Shown here piece by piece: positions 38,870 through 50,898 of a DNA stretch of 64,000 nt. Position 1 is the stretch's first letter, and each line of letters opens with the position of its first letter. The DNA lies in the NCBI RefSeq assembly GCF_018691265.1, contig NW_024881296.1, forward strand, positions 458,779 to 522,778. The letters are read 5' to 3'. The translations under genes were made by a program, and so were the position numbers. The notes under the pieces are model-generated. The model searched no databases. It had not been told where the DNA came from and saw nothing but the letters and a program-made list of their open reading frames with translations. Origin of the DNA: Tyto alba (Eukaryota > Chordata > Aves > Strigiformes > Tytonidae).

Positions 38870-39180
38870 AGGGTTTTATGAGTTGTAACCTGCCCATGCA
38901 AGCTGTTAATGAGGCTAAATCTTGCTGCTTGAGGATTGAATTACAGCACACCTCTGGGCTAATGGTTATAAACAGAAAGTCCCATTAGGGCTGCATTCTG
39001 ATTCAGTCATTTGCATTTTTTCTATTGTGCCAGGAACAATGCTGAGTAAATAGCTACAAACAAACAATTTACATGGAAATGGGTAAAATGTACCTAATTA
39101 GTATTTTGCGCTTGTTTTATTAATGATTGCTTAAACTAAATAGCACTTAGCAGCAGCTCTCACCAACACCTGCAGGTGTG
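38870..39180. promoter_or_regulatory. Candidate conserved non-coding element 2
   Basis: Repeat-free stretch just downstream of the solo LTR. It has an octamer-like atttgcat (39009-39016), a SOX-like aacaatg (39035-39041), a homeobox palindrome ctaattag (39094-39101) and a perfect double E-box cacctgcaggtg (39167-39178). This mix resembles developmental enhancers, but its conservation and activity are untested. Confidence 0.35.
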
Positions 39181-39772
39181 GGGATGCTCAGTTTCTGGGC
39201 TGGTGGGAAGGCTGCCAGGGCAGCTCTCCAAAATTAGGCAGTTTGTTGCGTTTCACTTTAGTTTAGGTCAACTGCCTATACCTGGGTTTTGTCCTGGTCA
39301 TTATGTCAGTACTGTGAATTTATCGGCAGATTTGACTTAAAGCCAAACGCCAACTTTGTTGCGCTTATGAGCGGTTTTAGTATTGAGGGGAGGGGAAAAC
39401 CAGTCCTAACTTTCAAAAAAATCGTATTTTTAGGGTGAAAAATGAAAGTTTCTCTTATGGTCTAATTGATTCTTATAGATATATTTAAACACATCTTTTT
39501 ATTAATATTTTCTTAGTATGGTGGGTTAGTCTCCTCCAAAGTGTCATGCTGTAGAACTTTGCTCATTTATGTAACTGCCAGGTTTTCATGCTTCTAAGAT
39601 GGTTACGAGCTTTAGTGGGACAGCACGGTCTGGGATGGTTCTAATATGATCTCTTTAATTACTGACCAAAGCCCTGCTAGTGGGATGTTTAGGATGTTTT
39701 CAAGCGATGCAAAGCCTTTTCTGCTCTAGCATCTATTGTTCTTTCAATAACTTTCATTAGTTTACTTAAAAC

Positions 39773-39789
39773 AAAAAAAAAAAAAAAAA
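39773..39789. repeat. A homopolymer, 17 bases
   Basis: Uninterrupted A run in the large intron, about 500 bases before exon E. Confidence 0.85.
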
Positions 39790-40304
39790 GGTATCCATTG
39801 AAGTCTAAGGATTAGATTCCTTTCCATGCCTCAGATTCGATCTCCCTTTACACTGTGAAGTCAGCTTGGTGATTGGAGTAACCAAGAGCAACGTCTGGCT
39901 TCTCATTTCAGTTCTATGAGAGAATATTACTCAAAGAAGTAATTCACTTTAGTAAAACCATTTTTATAGCCACGGTAAAACTTTTTGTAGTTACTACTTT
40001 GAGGCAAAAGTGTCCGAGAATTTTCATCGACGTCTTTTTGTTGAACATGATTTATAAATGCTTTAAATTGCAAATAATTAGGTTTCTAATGCATTAATAA
40101 TTTGGGGAATGCTTTAAAATATATATATCTGATTCACGGATGTCTTTAAAAATTGTGGTATGACACCAAACTGATATCGAGCATCCTATTTATAATGTGG
40201 GCCAAGCACCATGCTGTAAACCAGTTACTATCATGATGATCAGATTGAGAATGAAATTGCATTTCTGTCAATTACTGAGTTGGCAACTGTTCAATATATC
40301 TTAG

Positions 40305-40452
40305 CAGCAAGATGAAGAGCGGCGTCGGCAGCTGAGAGAGAGAGCTCGTCAGCTAATAGCAGAAGCTCGATCTGGAGTGAAGATGTCAGAACTTCCTAGC
40401 TACAGTGAAATGGCTGCAGAAAAGTTGAAAGAAAGGTCAAAGGCATCTGGAG
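40305..40452 (+). CDS. EHBP1: EHBP1 coding exon E: second coiled-coil segment
   Basis: This 148-base exon has 49 codons plus one base, entering at phase 0 and leaving at phase 1 before gtgagc. It encodes QQDEERRRQLRERARQLIAE then ARSGVKMSELPSYSEMAAEK and LKERSKASG, all familiar from EHBP1. The arginine-rich helix echoes exon D. The acceptor is the tandem site tagcag (40302-40307). Using the first AG gives QQDEE, as in human from memory, and using the second would drop one Gln. A chance open frame runs from within this exon into the intron; the donor gtgagc and the phase match to the next exon show the exon ends at 40452. Confidence 0.95.
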
Positions 40453-43400
40453 GTGAGCTGAGGAACCTTGTATCTTATTCCTATGGCAACCTAGAAATCA
40501 GAGACCTTTTTGGGCATCACTTTTATTCACACTTCAAAACATTGCTGTTCATCGGGTGCACATCTCAAAATACCTGGCCGTAGATAAGTTTTCTAAATTA
40601 GCATTGTGTCACTTAATTTCCAACAGTTAAAAGAAAAGCATCTGTGTGATTGAAAGAAAAAGATGTCATGTGAACACGGAGCTCATATTGACCCATTAGC
40701 TACAGATTTGTCATTACCCACAGTTTTTTAGAATTTTATGATTGTTGGTTAAAATCTCTTCAATGTGTGTTTTCATATAGGAGCATGGACATAATTTGGG
40801 GGAAAAAACATTAGAAATACTTAAGAAACTTTATTTTGTATTGAATGTGTTCAAAAGACTGCTCGGGAAGTGAATTTTAAACACAGCCCATGGGAGGTGG
40901 GAGCAACAACCTTTTGATTTTAAATGGCAGTCTTTTGACATACCACTTGCCTTTACAGGTTTTGAGTTGTAATATTGCTATAATGTTATTAAACTGACTT
41001 TGAAATGTCATTAAAATTCATATACCAGCCAGTGCTACAAGCTGGAGTAATGTAGTGTCACTCGAATGGGTGCTGAGCACATGTTTCAGTACAGGCTTCT
41101 TGCTCTTTTAGTGTCTTCTACATATTCTAAGGGGAAATTGTGTTTCTCATGCTAATACAAAATTGTAAGCCGAAGTGTCAGGAAAACCCAGTTTTACATT
41201 CACAGAGCATGTAGATTGAGCAATTCAGCAACGGTTTGTTTGTTTGTTTTTTTTTTTCCTACTACATGTATTTTATATGCATATGCATTTACATATAGTC
41301 TTACCGCACCCTAAACCCTACAGTTCTGTTCCATTTAACACCAAAGAAGAAAGCGGTTAGTTGTATGTCTCCCTTTGGGTCAGTTTTCCTCTCTTTGCCA
41401 ACTAAACCAAGCTTGCCATCTTAATTCTCTTTTGTGATAAATAGGGGAATTACATCCTTGATGGGGAGGGAGTAAGACAGGCTGAACGAAATGGCACAGT
41501 ACTTGTATGTTAGGGTGTATGACTATGGTCTTCTTCATCCCTCTTCACAATTTATGACTCCCCATCCTACGTTATATAATGACTTCCTCCTCACTTTTTT
41601 ATCGTGCCTGTACGTAGCTGTTCCTGACATCTCTCCCCTCCAAGTAAGTACACTTTCTGGGTATATCCCGAGGGCTCAGCTGGGTAGTAGTTACCCTGTT
41701 TTGTCACAGTGACTCACTTGTAGTGTTGCTAAATATCCCAGTATGCTGCCTTCTGGGACGTGACCTTCCCTGTACGTATTTTCCTCTGAATTTTGCCATT
41801 GTTCTTCCTGCCCTTCATCTGGTTTATGAACAGCCTCAGAGGTAACTATGCACTAGGCATATATATTTAAAAAAAAAAAAAAAAAGTATTTTTATACGTA
41901 GATTGCATACACACTCAGAGAATTTCAGTGTTGTTAAAGGGAGGAGACAGGATCAGTACCGATGACAACTTGTTTATAAAGTTATCACCCCTATACCTGT
42001 TGGGTTTTATCCAGTATAACAATTTCACTGCTTTCTACTTTTGCATATGCTTCGAGTTCTCTCCTTGGTTTATATTTCCTACCTTGATTTTTCTTTGTTA
42101 CTACAGTAGTTCGGCCAAGCTATTTGAACTTGGACTTCCAGTTTTCATTCCCTGTCTCTTTCAATTCCTCTTTGCTCTTTTCATGTCTAGGTGCATTTTA
42201 TAGCAATTCCTTCTACTTATTCATTCTCAGAATGCTTTCTTTGTGACACAACCTCCACATACTTCTACCACACTGCTGCTAATGTCAGGTGCCACTCTAG
42301 ATCTCCACTCAAGAAATTAATTCTTCTAAAAAATGGAGTAGTTCTGTGAAATGGCACCGACACTTTATAAACCAAATAAATTATAATTATTTCTGGGTTT
42401 AGTCTTTTTCATTTTTTGATTTCCACCAAAAATTAGGATTTAATAGACAATCTCCTTATTACAAATGGATTCTGAATACTGCCCCTGACTGCATTCACGT
42501 GTAGTAGGTTTTTTTCTGTGTGTAGTCCTGTATTCCCTATACAATAGCCGAGACAAGCTTATAGTAATACCTTAGGTCTTCCAAGCTCTCTTGTCCATTA
42601 TGCTTCATTAATCTCTTCTGTATTGATTGCTACATTTTAATTTACAACAACGGGATGTATCAAATCATCTTCCTCCCTCGCACTTCAGTTATTCCATAAA
42701 AAGTGACACAGCTTTGGGATTTTGGAGTTTTTAAAGACTAACTTCTTGCTCACTATTCTAGGTGAAAATGTGATCTCTTTCAGTGTTTCTGTATGCTCAT
42801 TAAGAGTTTCATTCTTTGGCACTGGTGCTACATTCTCTGTTAAAAGGCTTTATTTAATCATGCTCTGAAAAACGCAAATGCCTATGGCAAGTTGAAACTT
42901 TCCTGGATAAGCAGCATCCTTTGCTACAAAATCCAGTCTTTTTCATAGGTTATTTGGCATGTGAGACAGAAAATACTCCTTCCTGCCAACTGCCAGAGGG
43001 TTTGGGATGGCAGCTTCGAATTTATTAGATGTCCTACTAGTTTCAGGCTGATAAGCAGATGCCTTGAGATGGGTCCAGGGACAGTATCGAGATAGGAATC
43101 CAAATATCTTCCCTTTTCCCAGCAGCGACGGGACAAAGGAATTGACATCTTATCTAGGTATTGTCCCCATGCAGTGGGACACCCGTCTACTCCTTTGGGA
43201 TTTGGGTGGTGTGTTTTCTTTACTCTCTGGCACGTCTCCATCTTCTATTTGAGATGACGTCTTTGTGAGGACGTGGCTTGGATCTGGAGGTAGTGAGTAA
43301 GCAGTGGAGGGAGGAAACAATGGAGAGGACGGGGGTAAGAAAAGCATAGTGTGAAGAGGCTTTGATGAAAAAAATGCCAAAAATAGGCAAAGCTCAGAGG

Positions 43401-46400
43401 GGAGAAGAGTATGAACACAAAGGAGATGTTAGAAGAGCAGGGAGGGAAAAACACAGGAGAAGCAGGATCTAAATATATTGTAAGACAAAAAAAGTTTTCA
43501 AAAATTTTGGAACTAATAAGCTGGAAAGGTGTACTGCAGATAGAAAAGTTACCAGAGAGAGCCAGCTGGCATTGCATTGCTTAAAGTACACGCTTCAAGT
43601 TTCCAGGGTACATTACAGATTTTACTTCTGAGGCAATGATTTGGAGGGAATGTATGTGGTACGTGGCTTACTCAACATGCTTAGTCGCCGACTTGTGAAA
43701 CACTGTTAAGTCCTCTATTAATATTTTTAACAGGCAGTACTTGTATCTGTTGGCAGTTACTGCTGTGCTTTTTTGTCCTGACATCTGATTTCTTGTGCAC
43801 TGAACCAGTATTTCAACTCTGCATTTCTTCCATTCCCCACCTTTGCTTCCTTTATTGCTGCTCAGATGCTCCTGTCACATCCTGTAGCCTTAAAGTGAAC
43901 TCTGTACCTGAAAGTAAATAAACTAAATATCTGAATATCCACAAGCTTGAAGGATTTCCCAGAGACAGTCCTGGAGGCCTCTTCCCTAAAGAGCAAGCAC
44001 TGTTCATGCCACTCCAGTGGCAGCTTACCTATGCCTCTCCCACTAGTATGATCCAGCACCCATCAATGCATTTACCTCTCTATGAAAATTGTTCCTTTTT
44101 AATTTCATCTAGAAATTGATGCAGTCTGATGAAACTCCTTCACATGTGGACAAGCTTACACCAAGTCAAGAGAATATCAGTTTAACCACATATTAAGCCT
44201 GAGCTTAATCTGACTAGTAAGACATATGAGCTCTAAAATACCTCTGGATCTTTTTTCCACCAATATTCTGGCATTTTCATTTGATTCCAACAGATTCTTA
44301 CTTTGCTCTCTTCAGTCCAAACTGCAGTTCAGGCTGTGTAGGTAATGGTCAGTGCTGTTTAGTTGTTGACTTAATCCCTTATCTTTAATTTTGTTAATTT
44401 CTTCATGACATAGTAAAAGCTTTGCCGTCTTTCTAGGATTCACGTTTCCTTACTTTTCAAGGAAGCAGTTCTTTAAGTACTCATCTAAATATGTGCCCTG
44501 GTTCTAGACCAAGTGCTTTAAGTTTTTCACACTAGCAATTTGTTCTTTTCCTAAAAGATATCTGTTATCTCTTTGTCATGTTGTTCTTTTTATCATTTAT
44601 AATTGCAAAATCTTGTTGCAACATGCTCCCTAAACACATTTCCCTTTTTAATACATTGGAAAAACATTGGACTGGAGAGAAAAAACCAAAACAAACCAAA
44701 AGCTAGAGTAGTTTAAAACAAGGAATCTGAAGATTATAAAAGATATTTGAAAATATCTGAAATTACTTTAAATGAATGCTTTTAGTTGATTTTTAGTTGT
44801 TTTGATTTGGGTTTTTGTTTGTTTCTTTTTTTTGTTGGTTTGTTGGTTGTTTTTTTTTTAAATAAAGTGTAAATGTCCTGATAATCATAGTCGGTTGAAG
44901 GCTACCAACTTTAAATTAAATAGTAGGTCAGGTCATTATCTGACACTAGGAACTGGTGTCTTCAACATTCCCATCTCTTTTGTTACCTAAAATGGTGGTG
45001 GCAAAGACAGTGCCTCTGATCTCATCTCACTATATTAAATTAAAGAAAATCAAATAATCTAATATAAGCATTCCCTTAGAATCCAGCAGTCTTAAACCCT
45101 GTCATCTTGTTTAGATTGTTTTGCATCCTGCTGGATGACTGGTAGTTGTGAGCTGACCTTGCAAGCTGACTTCTTTGGGTGCTTTGAAAAGTCATTGCCT
45201 GCCTCTAGGCGGATTTGGTTTCCCTCTTCCTTTCTCTTTCTTCGTCTGAATGTCCATGGCCCTTCGCTGCTGTTAGCCCAGTCAGGATTCCGGTGTGCCG
45301 CCGTGAGCTCCAGGATGCATCTGAGAGTACCATGGCCTGAGTGCCACTGAATTTCTCTGACATCACCCTGAAGGATTTAAAATCGTGTCAAAAGTCTTAG
45401 CTCCCCATTAGAAAAAGTAGAGATGCTTTGAAGAAAATTCAAAACCTCAGGATTGTTGCTGTTGCTGCTTTACCATTTTCTTGTTTTCTCTTCAGTCTGC
45501 TTTTTGCCCCATCCCTTTCTCCACTTCACAATGATCACACTGCGTCCTTCCGCTTTGTTCGCCAACCTCTGTGCTACCTGAAGCAACTAGGAGTCCAGAT
45601 CACAGAACCATCTGTATGAATTTAAGTGGGAACAGAGAGCATGTCGCAGAGAGTCCCGAGTGTTTCTGCCCACACAGTCATACACCTGAAGCACCATCTG
45701 TCAGGTGCCAGATCTGGTCACAGATCCCGGTTTGGCTGAGGAGCAATTCTCCTCCATCTTCTCCATCCATCTGGCTCAAGCTGGGACAGTTTGGAATAAA
45801 GCTGACTCTTCCAGGGACCGTGGAGAATTAGTGGAGAGCAGCCCAGAGAAGTCACGGTGGTCGGCTGAAACGGAGGGGTCCTGCTTCACAGGCTGCCGCT
45901 CTGTCACACACGCAGCGGATGTCGAGTAAGACACTGAAATGGAAACTTCTTTGCTCCTGCCCGTCACAGCTGGAGCCTTACCCTCCATCGGCAGAGGTCT
46001 GTGAAAAACACTGATTGATTGCAGAGGAATTGAGGGAGCAGCTGGTTAGAAAAGAGTAGCAGACATACAGAAAAGTCAACAGGCTCCTAAAATGGGAGTT
46101 ATAGGGACTGTGGGGATAAGGAGGTGAAGAAGAGACAACTGGATGACCCTCGTGTCAGCAGTGTGGGCCTGAAGTGCAAACTTCGGCTCTGGGGATGAGG
46201 TTTGTTTTATTTCAAAGAGAGATGATGAGTGATCAGCACCAGTCCTGGTCTGAACTTCCCCAGACTTCTGGTGTTCAGGATTATGGCATCTTGGTACTAT
46301 GTTTAGGATCCTTTTTGTTTATATGGTGTTTGAATGTACCAATGTCTTGTAATTATAACTAGTGTTTTTTCCCTGTTGTGAAGTGTTTTAAAGTTCCTTT

Positions 46401-47598
46401 AGTTACTATACGTGTCGTCTTTCTCCAGACTCTCTCCAGCCTTCTCTCCTTTGCCATTTTTATATGCATGCATACATCCATAGGAAAAAAATGTTCATAT
46501 AAGTCTGAACAAGTGTAGATAGCATTTGATATGAGACTTAAAAGTGAATAAATACAATGCAACTTCATGCTTTGAAAGTACTAATCTTGCTTTTATGGAC
46601 TTTCATTATATATTTGTATTGAAAATGTGAGTCAGGATTTTTTCTGGGCTCTACTTCACAATTCAGCACTTGCTATTTGATCTTCCTCAGGTTACTTACT
46701 CTTTCTGTGCCATAATTCACCTACATCATCATCATAATTGTAATTATAATAATCGCCTACTTCATAAAACATTATAGGGCTCATTTACAAGTGATATTCA
46801 TAAGCTGCTCTGAGAAACTTGGTAGAAAGATCCCATAAAAAATATGAAGTATAATTACAATTATTATTTTATTTAAAATGTATGTAGCTTACAAACAATG
46901 CTGATTCAAAGTGGTGCAGTAAGGCAGCAATCTGTCAGTGTGCTCTTGCTACACCCGAGGTCGGCGCTTGCTAAAGTGTGATATTCCAGGTGGTAGTTTC
47001 CCTCCTCGTATGAGAAGCGGTGGGAGACGCTAACACCTGAACAAGGTACAGTGATCACTGGTCTGTGACATATTGTGCAAGGTAAGGAGCAGCAAGTCTC
47101 ACCGATCTGGGAACTCAGTACCTGGAGCTGCTGCCTTTCTCAAGAGGCTGCAGCTCCCAGGTCCTTCTGCTGGTCCTTCTGTTTGGACCCATCCAAACCT
47201 GCTGTACGCTGGCTTCAGCACCCATTCTGCATAATAGACAACTGGGAGCCCAGGGGAAATCATTTTGACTCGAGTTATAAAGAGAAGCACATGTGCTTTT
47301 CAGAATTAGCCAGAGGTTCAGTACGGAGAACAGCCACCGCAGAGGCCAGACTCTACCTTTATTGTAGCAGGGGTTTCCAGCAGAGCCCCCTGTGTGTATA
47401 TTGAATTGCATCAGTTTGAAGATAAATCCGTGAGTGGACAGTGCAAAATCTCCTTCCAGACTTATTTAATGATTTGCATTTTTATCATAACTCAGCTTGT
47501 TCTCTAAAGCATTCTTTTTTTTTTTTTTTTTTTTTTTTTTATTGATGTGGTGCATGTACATAAGGAATTACTAACCTTAATGCTGTATGTTCCTACAG
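40453..47598 (+). other. EHBP1: EHBP1 intron E-F (7.1 kb)
   Basis: Donor gtgagc, acceptor tcctacag. AT-rich intron with A-rich and T-rich low-complexity tracts, including T26 at 47515-47540 some 58 bases before exon F. No exon, RNA gene or intact transposable element was recognised. Open frames between 43064 and 43577 and between 45135 and 45990 show no known domain. Confidence 0.88.
47515..47540. repeat. T homopolymer, 26 bases
   Basis: Uninterrupted T run ending 58 bases upstream of exon F. Confidence 0.9.
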
Positions 47599-47715
47599 AT
47601 GAGGATGAGGATGATGATAATATTGAGATAGATACTAACGAGGAGGTTCCTGAATGCTCTGTTACTGGAGGTGGAGATGAGCTTACTAACCTAGAAAATG
47701 ACCTTGATTCAACGG
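47599..47715 (+). CDS. EHBP1: EHBP1 coding exon F: acidic linker
   Basis: This 117-base exon enters and leaves at phase 1, so it could be included or skipped in frame (39 codons). Joined to the preceding G it reads DEDEDDDNIEIDTNEEVPEC, then a glycine-rich turn GGGDEL and TNLENDLDST. The DNIEIDTNEE and GGGDELTNLENDLD blocks are typical of EHBP1. The opening acidic run is made of GAT/GAG triplets and appears about three residues longer than in human EHBP1 as I remember it. The segment is highly acidic and likely unstructured. The donor gtaatt differs from consensus at the +5 position, which could favour variable inclusion. Confidence 0.94.
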
Positions 47716-47985
47716 GTAATTTAAATAATGGCTATTTTGTGTATTTTGCATGACTAACACTCTATCATCATATAAGTACCGATGTGCTGCTTCTCTCTGT
47801 CATAGCTTTATTCCTTTGTGTCTTTCGGCTCTTTTAAACCCCGATGCTTATTCTTTTTAAGTATTTTGCATTCGTTTTTAGTTGAAATTTAAAGTCAGCA
47901 ATGAAATCATGATTTCCAGCAACGGCAGATTTAAACGTTTCTTGCTGTTTGATGGGCAAGGGGACTCCAGGCCAGATTACTGAAG

Positions 47986-48150
47986 CCGAGCCACCTGAAA
48001 TCACGCTGCCCGGATCGCCCCAGCAAGGCGAGGTGGGCAGGCCCCAGGAGCTGCGCTCCGCGCTGACAGCCTGGCCCTGCTGCTCCGCGGGGAGGAGCAG
48101 TCGTGTCCCTCTGCCCGTGTGGATTCGGTATCCCCCCGGTTCCTTCCCGA
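47986..48150. other. Intronic GC- and CpG-rich patch 1
   Basis: About 15 CpGs in roughly 165 bases of GC-rich sequence within an AT-rich intron. Open frames exist on both strands but no protein was recognised. It could be a small CpG island or part of an unrecognised inserted element. Confidence 0.5.
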
Positions 48151-48489
48151 GGAGCAGTTCTTGCATTGATACCTTGTAGCTCCAGTGCGGGCACGGAGGT
48201 ATAAATTGGAATGGAACTAGTCCTATTTACTTTAAAATCTTCAAGCGATAGGGTTTTTAATAACACATTTTAAAAGCATTTATATTCTTGTAGAAATGCT
48301 TGTATAATCATATTGCATGCTGGTCAAGTAATAAGTCATACTAGTGTTATTTCCCCTTTCGAAAACAGTCAAACAAAACTGGAGCTCAGGTGATAAATAC
48401 GATGATAAATACGTCAGGATCTTACACGGGAGATGCTTATTTTAAACGGAGCTAGATCTTCAAAGACGCAAAGGTGATCGCCCATCAGT

Positions 48490-48695
48490 GAGGCGCTCCG
48501 CTGCTCTCAGAGAGTTGGTGAAGGAGTTTGTTCTCCTGTTAGGAGCGTGGCGGGGCCCGCGGGTGTGCTGTGCCGCTCGGCCCGGGCGTTCCTGGGAGTC
48601 GGCTCGGGCCCAGAGGAGCGCGGCAAGCGCAGGGCAGCACTGGGCTGCAGGCAGTGCCAGGGGGCACTTCGTACGGCCTCCTCTGACCCGGCTCT
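48490..48695. other. Intronic GC- and CpG-rich patch 2
   Basis: About 18 CpGs in roughly 205 bases, including ccgcggg and gcgcgg words, separated from patch 1 by some 340 AT-rich bases. No known promoter element or protein was recognised. The pair may be one CpG-island-like unit split by sequence decay. Confidence 0.5.
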
Positions 48696-49124
48696 GCCTA
48701 TGCCAGCTGGACCCCAGTGTGTAGCCCGTAGGATATTAAATCAAAACACCTCACCTAGTGTTCGCTCTTTGTAAATTAAATGGACACTGATGTATATATA
48801 GCACTTCCTTTCTAGTCCTTTTTGAATGAAAGATTTGAGTCATGACATTTTTTTTTTTTTTATTTGAGGATTTCCAAACACATAAGAAAATATTTTTAGC
48901 GTTTCCAGCATTTGAATTGAGATGATTTAGAGCAGAATCCTGTCAAATAGTTTTCCAATAAATACTGGTTCATTTTAGGAGAAACAGAAAATCAGTAAAC
49001 TCATATTCCTGTTTCATAGTCCCAGTGTTTTACCAACGTTTATTTCTGTGGGCCTTGGTTCTTGAGAGACACCTTCTCAGGGATACAAACTCACTACCCA
49101 ATGCTTCATCTCCACCATGGGAAG

Positions 49125-49278
49125 TGTCGTGGTTTAGGCCTGATTGACAGCCAACCACAATGCAGAAGTGGAGCTGACGTGGAGCTGGGGGAGCTTTGAG
49201 AAGCTTCTCACAGGGGGCCGCCCCGATAGCCCCCTCCCCTGCCACCAAAAAACTCCACCACTCACTCAGCCCAGGACA
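49125..49278 (-). mobile_element. Miniature (154 bp) LTR relative with perfect 5-bp target duplication
   Basis: It starts tgtcgtggttta and ends ccaggaca, and is bounded by ggaag on both sides (49120-49124 and 49279-49283), so it moved as a unit of this size. Its first 13 bases resemble the start of the 979-bp LTR at 16693. Its last 110 or so resemble the end of that LTR, sharing gagaagcttctcacagggg (49198-49216 versus 17599-17617) and a ccaccactcactca block. The 800-base GC-rich middle is absent, and I see no TATA box or poly(A) signal. It is either a non-autonomous short LTR subfamily or a copy of an internally deleted element. Strand follows the larger copy. Confidence 0.8.
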
Positions 49279-50876
49279 GGAAGACATTCTGGAAAAAACC
49301 TGGGGCATCATTTTGCAGTTCAGTCTCCACAGTAGCCAGAAGTACAAACAAGTAAGGAAGAGGATGGGAAATGATAGAGAAAGCAGTCTATTGCTGTGAT
49401 AGAAGTCTATTGTGATAGAAATCAGCGTACACAGATATTGGTGGGATCCTGCCAATTCATACCAAGTTCCAATGAAGGCTCAATCTCCTGAGAGCACCTA
49501 AATGTAAAACTGCAGGGGATATTTTACCTTTGGGATCATTAGGACCATCTTAATTAATTTGTCTCGTGCCTGAATCTTAGTCCCTCCCATCTCTCTCAAG
49601 AAAATAAAACCCTTTTCTTTTTTTATTTTTGCTGCTAGTTGTTGGTTTTAAATATTGCATCTGTCTCTGTTTGTCAGTACTGCTGCCATATGCTGCTGTG
49701 AATGTATCTGATAAAATGTGAACCCCTTCTATCATAGTTATTACACGATGTTTATGTATAAACCCACGAGAATGTGCATGTACTTACATGTGAGCCTCAA
49801 TTAAGGGCACCCTGGCTGGGTGTGCCGGAGGAAAGGGAAACTATCCTTCGTCGTAACCCAACCCAGCCCTTTGCTGCTGGAGGCAGGCATCGTTTGATTG
49901 CCAGCATGCCAAAAATATTTTGGCCAACATGAATCGGAGCGCTCCAAACCTTGGAAGGAGCCGTGCAGCAAAACAGTCATGGCTCCACTTCCCACACCAG
50001 CCAGAAGTTACCAGCCTGAAATGAGTAAATCAGGCTGTGCTTATAGAAAATATAGCAACTGCTGTGTGCTCTGCATTTGACCCAAAGCTCGGGTGTGCGT
50101 GCGTGGTATACGCAGGGGGTGCTGCGTTCGCATCAGGGGCAATTTCTTGTGTGGTGCTGCATGTAGGATGTATGTCTTGGGGGCTTCTGTGCCAGTGTTA
50201 CTCTGCTTTCCCATCCAGGGTTAGCTCCACAGACCTGTGCTGCACTTTGTTATTAACACTTTTCTCCTTATTATGTGTGTATGTGTAGGTAACTGTGTGT
50301 AGGTGTCTTACAAATTCGTATAGTCAGTGATCGCATACAGAATGAGCATTACTAGGAGGTAAAATTCTCAACTATTGTTTCTTTGGGCTCTCATCCAAGT
50401 TGCTAAAACTGATGAGAAAAATTTGGGGGGTTCAGCAGGCTTTGAATCTGTCCCTTCGATGCAGTTATGGGGCATTTTACAGCGCTCCCAGCTTCAACAT
50501 ATTCTATAAATCAGAGTAAAATATTACTAGAAAGCTGTCTCTCTTGATACCGAAATTTTAATGTTGAGGTGCTGTGCCAAGGAGCCTCAGGATGAATTAC
50601 TAGTTCATAAGCTTGAGGGGTTATCAGTACTTAGAATATGTGATAAATTGTTCTATGTCCTGTTAAAATAAATGGCTTTTTAAGTGTGTTTTTATACCAA
50701 AGTATAGGTACGTACAGGTTGGGAGTAACTTAAAGTAAACATTGTCTACTTTCTGTGGTTTTCATCTACTGTCTTCAAGCACGTTTCCTTGTTCAGCTGA
50801 GTGCTGCATAAACTTTTTGAGAAAACTTGGGAATTATCTATGTACATTACACAGATCTACACCGATCCAAATTGCA

Positions 50877-50898
50877 AAAAAAAAAAAAAAAAAAAAAA
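50877..50898. repeat. A homopolymer, about 22 bases
   Basis: Uninterrupted A run in intron F-G, about 140 bases upstream of exon G. Confidence 0.85.

Larger units (their letters stand above)
20885..40304 (+). other. EHBP1: EHBP1 intron D-E (19.4 kb)
   Basis: The largest intron seen here, with donor gtaaga and acceptor atatcttag. It contains simple repeats, a palindrome cluster (21791-21898), a 14-bp hairpin (28535-28567), G-rich tracts (31607-31629 and 31847-31862) and a solo LTR (38051-38589). Several long, moderately AT-rich, repeat-free stretches carry dense homeobox, SOX, POU and E-box-like words (for example 31060-31340, 37545-37690 and 38870-39180). No coding exon or RNA gene was recognised. 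An A-rich stretch lies at 24431-24480 and C/T-rich sequence at 24600-25280. Confidence 0.88.

Noticed and set aside
49030..49455. 141-codon minus-strand open frame resembling part of the one at 17500-17904
   Set aside because: The similarity comes from the shared LTR sequence underneath, not from a shared protein.
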